From Microthyrium microscopicum (lineage: Eukaryota > Ascomycota > Dothideomycetes > Microthyriales > Microthyriaceae), in the NCBI GenBank assembly GCA_010405405.1, contig MU004230.1:2811744-2875743 (forward strand): a stretch of DNA of 64,000 nt, read 5' to 3'. Position 1 is the stretch's first letter. Each line of letters starts with the position of its first letter. The notes beneath the pieces are model-generated. The model did no database searches. It saw only the letters and a list, made by a program, of their open reading frames with translations, and was not told the origin of the DNA. Shown one piece after another: positions 25,807 through 37,989 of this stretch. The position numbers and the translations under genes are program-made.

Positions 25807-27332
25807 ATGGAGGACCCATCGAAGGTAGCTCGATATGCGCACCCTGGGCCTAATGAGCCAAAACCCAAGGCAAGCAAGAGCAAGTCCTCATATAAGACGA
25901 GAGTGAAAGACTACTTTGTTCGTATACCCTAGCATCTATCAGCAGAATATGAAGCTAACGAGTGATAGTTTGGTCCCCGAGATCCTACAAGACATTCAAA
26001 GATTCCCATGTTCTTTCGCCTTCATGGCAGCATTCTTCCGCATCTGATAGTACCCATGTTTATGATTGGGATATGGTCGACAGCTATTAGCTATATCTTC
26101 CTAAAAACATGGATCGACGATAATGGGAAGAAAACGAATCGTGCCGCCAACCGTAAGACTTGAACTTCTTGACTTTGAGGAATATGGCTAACTTGAGGTG
26201 TGGTATAGACAGTCTTGATTCACTCATGTTGACGGTGATGGGTTTCTTGGTCGGTATTGGTCTTTCTTTCCGAAACAGCACGGCATACGAACGATTCAAT
26301 GAAGGCCGAAAATACTGGTCGGCGCTGACCTCATACACGACGAACTTGGCGAGATTGATATGGATCCATGCCAAAGAGAGAGATGAGTTTCAGAAGGAAG
26401 ATCTTCTCAAGAAAATGTGAGTTTGCACTGGAACAACAGGTCTTGATGGAAAGCTAATTGGAGTAGAACGGCTTTGAACTTGCTTATTGGCTTTAGCAAA
26501 GCACTGAAGCATCGTCTTAGATTTGAGCCATACATCGATTATGAGGACCTCAAGCCCTATGTAGGCTTCTTGGATACCTATGCCCGAGACGCCAATGTTG
26601 GAGTCAGTGTCATCAAGCCAAAAGATCCAAACAAGTTCAAAGCATTCCTCGAGATTTTAGGTCTCAGCTTCGCCAAAGACAATCCTCGAGCCATGTTAAA
26701 GAGCGCAAAAAGGCCACTAGGAAATCTGCCAATGGAGATCTTAGTCTACCTAGGCGGTTACTTCGACGACTGTTTCGAGAACAAGACTCTAACCGTCGCC
26801 GTATACCAACAACAATCCAGTAAGTCCCTAACCCACCCAACCCACTCCTTACACTAACCTTCTTCCAGTAATCGGTCTCCAAAATCTCAAAGACGTCCTA
26901 ACAGGCTGCGACCGCATCCTCAACACCCCAATCCCCATCGCCTACTCCATAACCATCACCCAACTTTCCTGGGCCTACCTCCTAATCCTGCCCTTCCAAG
27001 TCATCAAGAAACTGCACTGGAACACCATCCCGGCCACCCTCCTCGCCGCCTACATCATTCTTGGTCTCGGGTACATTGGGCGCGAAATCGAGAATCCGTT
27101 CGGTCATAATGTAAATGATCTACAACTTGATCAATTTTGCGATCAGATTGAACATGATGTTGATGTTATTATGAGCAAGCCTGCTCCGAAAGCGCCAAAT
27201 TTCATGAAGAAGGCGGATAGTATGCCGTTGTATCCGGCATTTGGAGGGGATTATGATGATTGGGCGGCGAAGAGTAAGGAAGAGATTTTGTGGGCGCTGA
27301 GGGAGAAGATGGAGATGAGAGCGTTTCAGTAG
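25807..27332 (+). CDS. Bestrophin / UPF0187-family chloride channel-like membrane protein
   Basis: Predicted anion channel of the bestrophin-like RFP-TM family. Exons 25807-25917, 25969-26152, 26209-26416, 26467-26819, 26869-27332; 439 residues. The N-terminal half has ILPHLIVPMFMIGIWSTAI, then the family hallmark LTVMGFLVGIGLSFRNSTAYERFNEGRKYWSAL (a membrane helix followed by an Asn/Arg-rich turn). The C-terminal half has CDRILNTPIPIAYSITITQL, LPFQV and YIGREIENPFGHNVNDLQLD, which corresponds to the acidic calcium-clasp region of bestrophins. All junctions keep frame, and introns are about 50-56 bases. The last exon begins C-rich on the sense strand and ends G-rich. Membrane location (plasma or vacuolar) cannot be told from the sequence. 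Confidence 0.9.
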
Positions 27333-27613
27333 AGCGAACAGGCTGAGAGGTCAAATGTGGATGGTTAGATAGGGAAGAAGGGAATTGAGGAGCATATGCA
27401 TTAGCCTAAGCGTTCACATGAAGGATCTTGGATAAACCATGATCTGATGAGGGAGACGGTCGTTGACGATTAACGTAAACTTTTGGCAAAGTACGATACG
27501 GCATAAAGTGGTATAAAAGGGGCAATCGAGATTTTCATTTTCTTTCATCGCATTTCTCATTGTTTTTCGTTGAAATCTCTTGGAATCGACTCGTGATAGG
27601 ATATCATTCATCA

Positions 27614-28693
27614 CTATGCCGAGAGTGCATCGTTCTTGGTGCCATCTCTCACAATCTCTTGGACCCAGTGCGGGAACCCACGAACCAGGGATCCGGTACG
27701 AAGGGACTTCGGGAAGTACAGTTGAGCGCTGGTTCCATGGAGTATTTGTTTCACGATAGCTTTGGAGACAGTTTCTGGCCGGATCACCAAAGACTTGCTC
27801 GTCCTCAAGCTTGATTTGAACGTGTCGATGAGCGCTGTCTTCACATATATTGGATGGATGACAGTAGTTTTGATCTCTGGCGCGTTGTACCGGTGTTTGA
27901 GCTCACTGATCAGTCCTTCGTGAAGAGATAATACAGCTGACTTCGTAGCAGCATAATCGACGAGTCCAGCAGGACCAACGTAGCTTGCCATGCTGGCCAT
28001 GGTGACGATATGTCCCTTCTTGGCTTTAATCATGTCAGGAAGGAAGGCCTGGATGGTGTAGAAGTACGAGATGACATTGACGTCGAATAGCTTATGAAGG
28101 TATTCTGGAGTGGCTTCCAAGATTGTATGGGCATGAGCTATGCCAGCGTTATTTATCAGGATTGTAGGTGGGCCAAAGAAGCTTTTGACGGCCTCCGCTA
28201 CTTCGAAAACATTGTCTCGTGAGGTAACATCACATTTGAAGTACTGGATGTTTTCCACTAGTGACAGTCAGACTGAAGATCCATGGAGAGTCAGTGATGC
28301 TTGATGTCTACCTTCTTCAGATGGCTCGATGATGTCCAAAATGCACACCTTGATACCCTTTGCAGCCAACCCTCTAGCGGTCAAATTTCCCATGCCAGAA
28401 CTACCACCAGTGACAATAGCGATTTCTTTGTCCCAGCCATTTTCACCAAATTTGGAACGTCCACTGAAAAGCCAGTTGTTCTGAGCCCAAGCATTGAGCC
28501 ATGAGTTGACTTGACCTCCAAGACCTGCTATCAAAGCCCATGTGAGAGCTTTTACTAGCTTAGCTTTTGATACATTTTTGGGCAAATACTGAACTATCTT
28601 TTCCTGGACGGCGGGTGATGCTCTAGTGAGGAGGTACAGTAGTGGAGCGGAGATGGTAACCAACGCGTTGGGTCGAAGAGAGGTGAGACTCAT
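27614..28693 (-). CDS. Short-chain dehydrogenase/reductase, SDR16C (retinol dehydrogenase-like)
   Basis: NAD(P)H-dependent oxidoreductase. Exons 28312-28693 and 27614-28257; 341 residues from MSLTSLRPNALVTI. An N-terminal hydrophobic segment likely anchors it to ER or lipid-droplet membranes. The Rossmann motif is TGGSSGMG (about residues 100-107). Others are CDVTSRDNV, NNAGIAHA, the catalytic YAATKSA with Ser in MASMASYVG just before it, and IHPIYVKTALI after it. This resembles the SDR16C group and yeast Env9/Tda5-like enzymes; the substrate is not predictable. A further ATG lies 48 bases upstream in frame; I preferred the later one as a better membrane-anchor start. The gene is divergent from the mitochondrial Obg gene. 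Confidence 0.88.
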
Positions 28694-28970
28694 TTTGAGG
28701 ACGTTGGATGTCACGATGTGTTTTCCAACCGCGAGACACAAGAGACTTGCTCCATGAGAGCGCCGTCAGTAGCTCATATACGAGCGGAGTCGAGAGGCAA
28801 GAGCAAGGTCACGTAACCTTCCACATTGGTAGGACAGTAGCTTGGTGGCCCGAGCTTCTTTAACATGTGCTTCAATCTGAAGATTCAATTGCAACTCTGA
28901 TCATGCCATGCCATTAGACCACGATCATACGCGTGTCAGATCTGGTTGCTATTGACCCAGCTAAAAGTTG

Positions 28971-30611
28971 ATGAATACTCTTGCCCCTTTCCTTTACCCA
29001 TTTTCCCAAGCTGAGCTTCGTGCTGCATCACGATACGCACGGAAATTTGCCTCCTGCTCAAAACCTGGCCATGCTCGTATATCAGCCATTGGAATCCGCA
29101 ATTCTGCGTCCCTCTCGGTAGCATCAGACCCTAGCCGCCTCAATCCCGCGCCAGATGACTATAATATCACTCCCTTTGTCGACAAGTGCGTCTTCACAGT
29201 CCAAGCTGGATCTGGCGGTCATGGATGCGTCTCTTTTCTGAGAGAAAAATATATTCCGGATGGACCACCAAATGGAGGTGATGGAGGTACAGGCGGGCAC
29301 ATTTTCATACAAGCAGTACGATCTTGTACCTCGCTGAACAAGCTGGTCAAGAAACGAGAGTACGCGGCAGGCAGAGGTCAACATGGGCAAGGAGGCGCCA
29401 AAGGAGGCAAAAAGGGCGAGGACATACTACTGGAAGTTCCTGTCGGGACGGTGATTCGAGAAATAAAGAGATGGGATCCAGTGCAAATTCAAATGGATGT
29501 CGAAAAGCAAAACAAGATATCCAAAGGCACCCAGGAAGACCTGGTGGAGAAGCTGATTGACCGATTCCTTTTCTATCCAGGTCTGAAGGCTTCCCAAAGA
29601 CCTGGTTTAGATTCACTGCCGCGACTTCCTCTTGCTCGACGATCATCTATGGCTGCTCTTGCCCCTCAATCGCCTATACGCTTGGATCTGGATGAACATA
29701 TGGACAAACCAATGCTGCTGGCAGCAGGAGCAATAGGAGGTTATGGGAATCCACATTTTGCTGGACGAGATACACCGAAGCCTAAAGTGGCCACCAAAGG
29801 CGATACTGGAATGCGTATTGGTATGGCTCTGGAGCTCAAGCTTGTTGCGGACGTCGGACTAGTTGGGCTTCCAAATGCAGGGAAAAGCACATTATTGCGA
29901 GCAATGAGTAATTCGCGAGCTCGGGTTGGCAATTGGGCTTTCACGACATTGCAGCCTAACATTGGAACTGTTGTCCTCGACAACTACAAAGGCAGACCAT
30001 GGTATAGTGGTCGTCTTTCCATAAAAGATTTATCTGGCAATGGAGAACCGCGAACACGATTTACCATTGCTGATATTCCGGGTATCATTGAAGATGCTCA
30101 TCTCAACAAGGGTTTAGGCCTTGATTTCCTTCGACATATCGAAAGAGCACAGACACTGGCTTTTGTCATTGATCTCTCCGCTGGCGATGCCGTGGAACAG
30201 CTGAATGGCCTTTGGCGAGAAGTTGGAGAATATCAGACAATGAAAGAGCGAGAGAGCATGGAATATTCCCAACGGATCATACAATGGAACCCGTTGGAGG
30301 AAGCCGATACCGATCCTTTTCTTGATGGGATATCATACAAAGAGGCTGAACAGCTACCACCCTTGCTTCTGCCACCAATCACTCGTAAGCCTTGGTTTGT
30401 GGTAGCGACCAAAGCAGACCTACCAGAGACGCAGGACAACTTCCTCAAGCTTCGTGACTATGTTACTAGGCTGGAGAAAGGAGAATTTGATCACCCTAGC
30501 GGCAGGCCAAAAGCTCGAAGAGAAGGAGCTTGCGTTGTGCCAATTTCAGGCATCAAAGGCGAAGGTGTTGATCGCATTGTAGAAGTAGTTGTAAACATGT
30601 TGGACCAGTAG
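28971..30611 (+). CDS. MTG2: Mitochondrial Obg-family GTPase (Mtg2-like)
   Basis: GTPase required for assembly of the large mitochondrial ribosomal subunit. Single exon, 546 residues. The basic, Ser/Ala-rich head (about 1-60) looks like a mitochondrial presequence. The glycine-rich Obg fold follows (VDKCVFTVQAGSGGHGCVSF, GPPNGGDGGTGGHIF, AAGRGQHGQGGAKGGKKG). The G domain has G1 GLPNAGKST (about 299), switch I FTTLQPNIG, G3 DIPGIIEDAH, and G4 TKAD in VVATKADLP, with SG in PISGIKGEG as G5. An insertion of about 50 residues in the Obg domain (EKQNKISKGTQEDLV...) is common in fungi. The start is the first ATG after an in-frame stop-free leader. Confidence 0.93.
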   Translation: MNTLAPFLYPFSQAELRAASRYARKFASCSKPGHARISAIGIRNSASLSVASDPSRLNPAPDDYNITPFVDKCVFTVQAGSGGHGCVSFLREKYIPDGPPNGGDGGTGGHIFIQAVRSCTSLNKLVKKREYAAGRGQHGQGGAKGGKKGEDILLEVPVGTVIREIKRWDPVQIQMDVEKQNKISKGTQEDLVEKLIDRFLFYPGLKASQRPGLDSLPRLPLARRSSMAALAPQSPIRLDLDEHMDKPMLLAAGAIGGYGNPHFAGRDTPKPKVATKGDTGMRIGMALELKLVADVGLVGLPNAGKSTLLRAMSNSRARVGNWAFTTLQPNIGTVVLDNYKGRPWYSGRLSIKDLSGNGEPRTRFTIADIPGIIEDAHLNKGLGLDFLRHIERAQTLAFVIDLSAGDAVEQLNGLWREVGEYQTMKERESMEYSQRIIQWNPLEEADTDPFLDGISYKEAEQLPPLLLPPITRKPWFVVATKADLPETQDNFLKLRDYVTRLEKGEFDHPSGRPKARREGACVVPISGIKGEGVDRIVEVVVNMLDQ

Positions 30612-30819
30612 ATACCCACCAATGTATCATACTATATATTCTAATAATCAATAAACCAATCAATGTCCTTCCCGGTTTTCCCTAAATGTTCCCTTCAACT
30701 TACCTCCCATCATGCATTGCCTCTGTCACCTCCCCAAGCACAGACCACTCCAATTCTGATATCAACCAAACCACCATCACCACCATCCCCTCAACCATTT
30801 CTCTCAAACCACAACAAAA

Positions 30820-31446
30820 ATGTCCGATCCAAAACGAACATCCCGCTCCGCCCCCTCAAAACGCACCTCCCTCCTCCCCTCCGCCCCAAAACCACCTTGC
30901 AAAATCGACCCCGCAGCCACAATCGCCTCCTCCACCGTCCTCGCCGGCATCCACCCCATAACCATCGCCGCCCACGCCGTCCTACACCCACACGCACGCA
31001 TCGTCTCCGCCGAAGGACCCGTCACCATCGGAGAAGGATGTATAGTTTTTGAAAAAGCTACCATTGGCCCTCTTGCCCCCTCTACATCTACCGAATCTGC
31101 CACAATTACCGCACCGCCTAGTACGATTCTTGGGAAAAATGTTACGATATCTACGGGCGTCACGATTGAGGGTTGTGCAATAGGCGATGGCTGCGTGATA
31201 GAGCCGTACGCACGTATTGGGCAGGGCGCGAAGGTGGGTCGGTATTGTAAGGTGGTTGCGTATGGCGAGGTGCCAAAAGGCGCGAAGGTGGATGATTATA
31301 CGGTGGTGTATGGGAAGGGGAAACGGCGGGTTGATCGGACGATGAAGGAGTGGGGAGAGATGAGGGAGTTGAAGGAGGCGGTGCATGAGAGGCAGGTTCG
31401 GGGGTATCAGGGTTTGATTCCTAGTAATATTGCGAAGTGGTCTTGA
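30820..31446 (+). CDS. Dynactin subunit 6 (p27)
   Basis: Pointed-end component of dynactin, the dynein activator that moves nuclei and endosomes along microtubules. Single exon, 208 residues, usual length. The body is a left-handed beta-helix of hexapeptide repeats (VLAGIHPITIAAHAVLHPHA, VTIGEGCIVFEKATIG, ILGKNVTISTGVTIEGCAIG, VIEPYARIGQGAKVGRYCKV). A C-terminal helix ends QGLIPSNIAKWS, as in p27. The N-terminal 25 residues are basic and Ser-rich. Base use changes sharply inside the gene: 30961-31020 has 31 C against 11 G, while 31321-31380 has 5 C against 30 G, counted by eye on the sense strand (see findings). Confidence 0.9.
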   Translation: MSDPKRTSRSAPSKRTSLLPSAPKPPCKIDPAATIASSTVLAGIHPITIAAHAVLHPHARIVSAEGPVTIGEGCIVFEKATIGPLAPSTSTESATITAPPSTILGKNVTISTGVTIEGCAIGDGCVIEPYARIGQGAKVGRYCKVVAYGEVPKGAKVDDYTVVYGKGKRRVDRTMKEWGEMRELKEAVHERQVRGYQGLIPSNIAKWS

Positions 31447-31891
31447 GGAGGGAGTGGTTTGGAAGGGGGATCGGAAGTTGTGAGGCTATAGCTCCTGGAG
31501 AGTTCTTATAGAACTTGGCAGTGCCGTTAGAACGTCGGGTTGCAGGTTCTGGAGGCCCTGTAGTTCGTACTCCTGGATATCGGCGCTGGTGTGGCGTGAA
31601 AACCAGTATTGCATAGCTTGGAGTTGGGTTTACTGCTGATCGAAGCGAACCGGCTGAAGTGCTCAGCTGGATGCTCCATATTTGCGAAATGCAGTCGTTT
31701 ATAGTTCAGCTTGTCAGACGAGGTTCGACAATCACAATATCACTTTGCAGGGCTGACATTGATGTGAGGTCACGCTATACCTAGGTATATGGCAGGCTCA
31801 ATTATCTCTAGAATCAACAAACGAAGATTGTGGGTAATGTTTCTACCGCTACATACAAGTACACACGCCAAACATGGCACACAAGACCTTT
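31447..31891. other. Intergenic gap between convergent genes
   Basis: Holds the 3' ends of the dynactin p27 and ATP synthase gamma transcripts. Nothing else recognised. Confidence 0.5.
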
Positions 31892-32994
31892 TTAAGCATC
31901 TGCGGAGGCAGTAGCACCAGTGATAATCTCGACTAGTTCGTTTGTAATCACAGCTTGTCTGGTTCGGTTGAAAAGAATAGTGAACTTTCCAATCATGTCA
32001 CCAGCGTTTGAGGAGGCGTTCTATATCACATTAGTACATATTAACTGAGAGTATATTCTCATATAACTTACATCCATAGCGTTACGTCGGGAAGCTTGTT
32101 CACAAGCATGACCTTCGGCAAGAGCCCAGTACAGAGAGTTGGCTAAGGCGTACTCCCGGAGATTGGAAAGAACTTCACCTTCGATTTCGAAAGCGGAGTA
32201 GTTGGCTAAGAAATCATTAGTATCAGTGTTGTTGTTTGGACGGAGAGACACATACGTGATTCCGTGATGGCTTCTTCCGAGTAAGCTTCAATGATGACCG
32301 GTTCGAAGCTTGAGGCATTGTTGAACTTGTTGTACATAATCTTGATGGACTGGTAGTTCTCTGGGAGGCGGACAAGTTGATCCGCAATAGCCTGAGCCTC
32401 GCTAAAGGTTGGAATATCACGCCCAATACCAGCGAAACTGAGGACCATGTTCTTGGGGTTTGAACGAGACAGTTGAGCCTTGCACTTTTCTCCAATAACA
32501 GCAATATCGTAGTTTGGGTCCTCAATGAGCATCTTGCGAGTAGCACGAGACATTCCGGAGTGAATACCACCACAAAGTCCCTTGTCTGAGCTGCAGATGA
32601 CGATCAATGATTTCTTGTCTCCTTCCACTGGCTTTGTTTCGGCTTGTTCGAAGACGGTGTTGGAAGTTTGACCATATGCTCGGGAATCTGTCATGGCTCG
32701 TTGAGCGCGATTGAGCTTGGTGGAAGCAACGATTTTCATGGTCTTGGTGATCTTCTCGATGTTGCGAATCGACTTGAGACGCTGCTCAATTTCACGAAGG
32801 GTAGCATAGTTGGCGGCATTCGGGATGTTAGAGGTCGCTGGTCTGTGAAAAAGAGTAACACGTTAGTAAAACCTTTTGATATAGAGGATGGTAGTTCATG
32901 TAGTAGTCGCGAGAAGCTTTGTCCAGAGGGAATCATACCGAGCGACGACTTGAGCTCCTGCCCTGAGAGCGGGACGAGCAGCCCTTGAGAGCAT
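31892..32994 (-). CDS. ATP3: Mitochondrial F1-ATP synthase gamma subunit
   Basis: Central rotating stalk of the F1 motor in the mitochondrial matrix. Exons 32939-32994, 32256-32842, 32072-32205, 31892-32020; 301 residues. The presequence [19 protein letters not shown] is basic and fit for import. The family start follows ([34 protein letters not shown]), then [13 protein letters not shown] and the conserved C-terminal helix [33 protein letters not shown]. Exon 1 carries only the presequence. All junctions keep frame. The gene shares an 880-base divergent region with TOP1. Confidence 0.96.
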
Positions 32995-33878
32995 ATTGAA
33001 GCCAATTGAGAAGTACAAGAGGTTCAATTGACTGGAACAGCGGTGGATGGTGCGGTTGAGATGCTGGCGTGAAGCTCGTCTTGCTCCGGCTTGTTCTCGC
33101 AGCAGAAGTTGAAGCTGCCAAGCCTTTCCTCCAGAGAGCTGTCGGCCCGAAGATTAGCCCGCACTAGCTCATTGATTGGTCAAAATGTCTCATACCACCT
33201 GGCATTCCTTGCCAAATTTGGAAGGCTAATTCGCCGATTACGTACGACCGCTTGTCCCATTATATCTAAATGTGTACAATACAGTCTGATTCAGCTGTTT
33301 CTGAATGAACATTCTTAGCACATTTCGGACAAGCGTTCCTGGATTTGAGAACAGCTATTGGCTGATCACCTCAAGGCCACCAGGTACAGCCAATCACAAT
33401 GGGCAGTCACAAGCATCTTCAAATGCCACAGGATCCTTGTTGGTCGTGAACAGTGAACCCGTGGTGAAATAACGCTTTGCATCTCCAGGTCTTTCGCTCC
33501 TTCCCCCAAAGTCACTCCTCGCTCTTTCCTTCTCCATTTCTGCCTGGACGCTCCTTCCTCACGCTTGCCCGCTCTATAACTACCATCGTCGGCCTTCTCA
33601 GATCTTCTCCCTCTCCAATTGTCCTTTCCTCCTATCTCAATATTCCTCCATTCTGCGCTCTCGCCCCGCGAGGTTACCTTCAAAGCCTCACGCGCCGCGG
33701 CTTCAACCTTCATAAAACAACATCTCTTCATCAGCCTACCATCACCAATTTGGTACAAACCGCTTCTTTCGTCACCAGAACGCGCCTCAACGGCTCAGAG
33801 GCCCTCAAATACCTCCATTCGTCCCCTCACGCGACCAATTACCCCTTCCTAGAGCCTTTAAAGCACCGAACTTCAATC
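32995..33878. promoter_or_regulatory. Divergent promoter of ATP3 and TOP1 with CCAAT boxes
   Basis: CCAAT-type pentamers are visible at 33175-33179 (ATTGG), 33357-33361 (ATTGG) and 33390-33394 (CCAAT). In fungi the Hap2/3/5 complex binds such sites and often regulates respiratory genes like ATP3. The right part, rich in C and T on the plus strand, is probably the TOP1 leader. An open frame across it (33477-33980) is not convincing as a separate gene. Confidence 0.5.
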
Positions 33879-36732
33879 ATGTCTTCATCTGAGGATGACA
33901 TTCCTCTACGGAAGACCAACGGAGGTAAGAATTACTCTCATGTGGCCAGGAATGAGCTTTCCTATTCCAGTGAGAAGTGACTGGAAGGCCTTTTATCTCG
34001 AGTCTTGGACTCGATAAAATCTGTCTCAGCTTCTCCATCTCCTTTCCTCTTCATCTTCACAAACCACAACCTTCAGCATGGCAAATTCTAACAAACATGC
34101 AGTCAAATCAGCCGCAATCGTCTCCAGTCGCGATAAAGCCATGGACGAACACACATCCGGTGGTCTTCAGCCTGGAATTTCTATCCAAAACGGGCCTGTA
34201 GATTCGCCACAGAATGGGCGCTCCACTAACGGCGAGAGCAACGGTCGGCGCAAATCTCGAACAAGCCTCACACAGAAGAAGACTTATAAGGAAATGACAA
34301 GTTCTGATGAGGATGATGAACCACTGAGCAAACGTCGGAAGACTGCAGTTGAAGAAGACTCTTCTGATGACGACGTCCCTTTGGCTAAAAAGGCTCTTAA
34401 GAAACTACCCAAGCCTTCAGCATCTCAGATTGGCGAAAAAGATACCAAAGTGCCCATCAAAAAGCGGTTGATTGAGCAGAAAGCTCAGATTGAAAAGAAG
34501 GCTGAAGTGACCGCCAAAAAGATACGGGCTGAAGACTCCAAGGCCACCAAGAAGCGGAAAGTCAAAGACGAGAGCGATAGTGATGACGATCGTCCACTGG
34601 CCAAATCAGCCAAAACTAAGAAGACCGCGAACGGGACCAAATCGACAGTCAGCAAGACCAAAGTCAAAGCTGAAGCCAGCCCTGTCAAGAAAGGTAAAGG
34701 CAAGGCAGTCTCAACTGATGATGATGCCGACGAAGAAGAAGAGAACCGTTGGTGGGAGAACATGAACAACGACACTTCCGTCAAGTGGAAAACATTGGAA
34801 CACAACGGTGTCCTACTGGCTCCGGAATATGTGCCCCTTCCTCGCGATGTCAAGCTGATCTACAAAGAAGAACCAGTTACTCTGGATGTGCAGGCTGAAG
34901 AGGTCGCCGGCTTTTACGGTGCCATGTTGAACTCGACGGTCAACGTTTCCAATGCCACCTTCAACAAGAATTTCTTCTCGGACTTCAAGAAAATTGTGAG
35001 CAAAACCGGGCATGCCAAGAACTCCAAAGGAGAGGTTGTTAAGATTGAGCATTTCAAGGATTGCGACTTCACCAAGATCTTCGAATACTACGACGCTGAA
35101 CGTGAACGAAAGAAGGCTATACCATCTGCTGACAAGAAGGCAATCAAAGCCAAAAAAGATGAAATCGAACAACCTTACATGTTTTGTAAGTGGAATGGTA
35201 TCAAGGAAAAGGTGGGCAACTTCCGTGTTGAACCTCCTGGTCTCTTCAGAGGTCGCGGCGAGCACCCAAAGACTGGTCATGTGAAGACTCGAGTCAAGCC
35301 AGAGCAGATCACCATCAACATCGGCAAAGGCGCTAAAGTTCCACCTCCTCCTCCGGGTCACAAATGGAAAGAGGTCAAGCATGACGATACTGCTACGTGG
35401 CTTGCAATGTGGCAAGAAAACATCAACGGAAACCACAAGTATGTCATGCTCGCAGCCAATTCCGCTATCAAGGGCCAGAGCGACTACAAAAAATTCGAAA
35501 AAGCTCGAGAGCTGAAGAAGCACATTGATCGGATTCGCAAGGATTACACGAAAGACTTGAAAGTGGAGTCAATGGCTGACCGTCAACGTGCTACTGCTAT
35601 CTATCTTATCGACAAACTGGCTCTCCGTGCCGGCAACGAAAAAGGCGATGATGAGGCAGAGACCGTAGGTTGTTGCTCGTTAAAGTTTGAACATGTCACC
35701 CTTCGACTACCAAAGACTCTCGTGTTTGATTTCTTGGGTAAAGACAGCATTCGCTTTCACCAAGAAGTTGAGGTTGACCCACAGGTCTTTAAGAACATGA
35801 AAATCTTCAAGAAGGCACCCAAAACAAAAGGCGACGATATCTTCGACCGTCTGAACACTGCGGGTTTGAACAAACATCTTGCTACTTACATGACTGGTCT
35901 CACTGCCAAAGTTTTCCGTACTTACAATGCTTCCTGGACCATGGCGACCCTCCTCAAGGAAATGAAGCCCACTGGCACGGTTCCTGAACGAGTGAAGGAG
36001 TACAATGATGCGAATCGCACCGTGGCCATCCTTTGCAACCACAAGCGTACTGTCGGCGCTGCTCACGATACTCAAATGACGAAAATGCTGGAGAAGATCA
36101 AAGGTCTACGATATGAGCAATGGCGCACTCGCATGATGATGCTGAACCTTGAACCCAAGCTCAAGAAGTCACGCGGTGCAGAGTACTTTGAACGTCCTGA
36201 GGATCTGGACGATGAATGGGTTGAGCAGCACCAAGCCGCCGAGGTCGAAGAGAAGCGTCAGAAGATCCAGAAGAAGTTCGAGAACGACAACAAGAAGCGT
36301 GAAGAGAATGGCGAGAAGCCATTGCCCGAGAAGGAGCTCAAAGAGCGACTTGAAGACGCCGATGAGCTTGCAAAGAAGTACCGAAAGGAGAACAAGTCCA
36401 AAAAGGTCGAGCCTGAAGGCAAGGGTCCTACCGTGGAGAAGCTCGAGGCTACGTACGACAAACTCGAGCAGCGCATTGAGAACGCCAAACTGCAGGCTGA
36501 CGACAAGGAGGAGAACAAGGAGGTCGCCCTCGGTACCTCCAAGATCGTGAGTTCGATCTTCCGTTTCGCAGTGAAATCTTGCTAATCATCCCTCCAGAAT
36601 TATATTGATCCTCGTTTGACTGTCGTCTTCGTCAAGAAGTTCAATGTTCCTATTGAGCGCTTCTTCTCCAAGACTTTGCGTGAGAAGTTCGACTGGGCAA
36701 TCAAGTCTGTTGATGAGGATTGGGAATTCTAG
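33879..36732 (+). CDS. TOP1: DNA topoisomerase I (type IB)
   Basis: Nuclear enzyme that relaxes supercoils through a 3'-phosphotyrosyl nick. Exons 33879-33924, 34103-36546, 36598-36732; 874 residues. The head (1-210) is highly charged, with acidic Ser clusters ([21 protein letters not shown]) and nuclear-localisation-like basic runs. The core begins [31 protein letters not shown], with [22 protein letters not shown] (the catalytic Arg region) and CNHKRTVG. A coiled linker follows ([18 protein letters not shown]), and the last exon has the active-site Tyr in [11 protein letters not shown] (about residue 832) on its own 45-codon piece. The 178-base first intron is the longest in the gene; of its possible acceptors only 34102 keeps frame. 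Confidence 0.96.
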
Positions 36733-37989
36733 ATCAGCTTTGGGATTTAAATTGACAGTTGGTCAACCTCTTTTTTGGGACGGCCGAGTATTCTCTATCA
36801 TGGCTCATGGCTTTCCTTCCATGAGTTTCATACTGCATTGATGGTGGCATAGCGATTGATTGCATTTACACACAGATTCCCAACAACATTAGTAGACATT
36901 ATGTCTATCTACTTGTGGGCTTAGATGAAATGTCCCTCACAGGGATAGGTTTAGACATTATTTCCTCATGATTTAGTCTCAATAAAAGTTGTGTTTTCAT
37001 GTTTGTAGGATCCTGAAACCTGTCAGGCGATACATTGTCCGCCTATGTTAAGGTAGCGAAGATGCAATCTATTAGCACTCATAGATTGCTTTGTCCCCCA
37101 AGTTTATCTACATCTTCCTGGCAGCAATGGATATACCTACGAATCTTACACATCTAAATTGCAAATTCTTGTGCTACTGAGTGATGAGCAAGGTTCATCG
37201 TTCTCTCTACTCTGCCAATTGACCGAAATGGTACCGCTGGCTGGGACGGCGGCGTACCTTGAACCCAAGCGTTTCAATGCATGCAACGAGCCGAATGACA
37301 GGCGCCTCCCACGTCAGTTTTGAAACATCTAGATGCTGTGTTTGGAGATCTCTCGATGGTTCGTTCATGAAATCTGATAGTTTTATAGCTACTAGTTTAG
37401 CTAGCTTACCATATTTTCAATGTTGATTTTGCGGGGAATTCTATCTCTTCCTGGAGGAAAGCAATTCATTTGTAAACGAACAGCAAAAACCAAATATCCT
37501 CAGGGGCAAAATACTAGTAGTAATATGGCGGGCGGCACGACGGAATACGGCCTCTTCCGTTCCTAACGGCCTGTCCTTGAGCATACTTCGACAAGGAAGC
37601 AATTCCGGGACTCTGCATACACTCATATAAGCGCCAGTTAGTTTGCAGCAATATCTCATCTTTAATTGACAAGGAATAGATACTCGCAGGGTTGGCGCAT
37701 TGAAATATAAGAATGGGAAAAGGGGGAACTGTAGCTTTCGACCCATATCTAGGGATGCACTTTTGGTAGGGTAGTAGGACAGATCTACCGTTACATCGAT
37801 TTTAGCCAATCAACGTCCACCACCCAACAGCCAAAAATACTATTATTTAAAGCGCAGATTTTATTGCTTTTACCTATGTTGTGATAGGAATATTAGTATT
37901 GAATTAAATATAGGCAAATAGGCAAACATCTACTACAATTCCATTTGCGATTCTTGCGTCTCTCGCTATGACACCGTCACGTAATCTAG
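36733..37989. other. Intergenic gap before the hAT relic
   Basis: About 1.2 kb with no recognisable gene. A 122-codon minus-strand frame (37441-37809) shows no domain. AT content rises towards the transposon from about 37840. Confidence 0.45.

Noticed and set aside
30663-31052. 129-codon frame over the dynactin p27 gene
   Set aside because: Basic low-complexity shadow produced by the C-rich first half of the p27 gene.
33477-33980. 167-codon plus-strand frame before TOP1
   Set aside because: Covers the C/T-rich leader and runs into the first TOP1 exon in the same frame by chance; the family start is at 33879.
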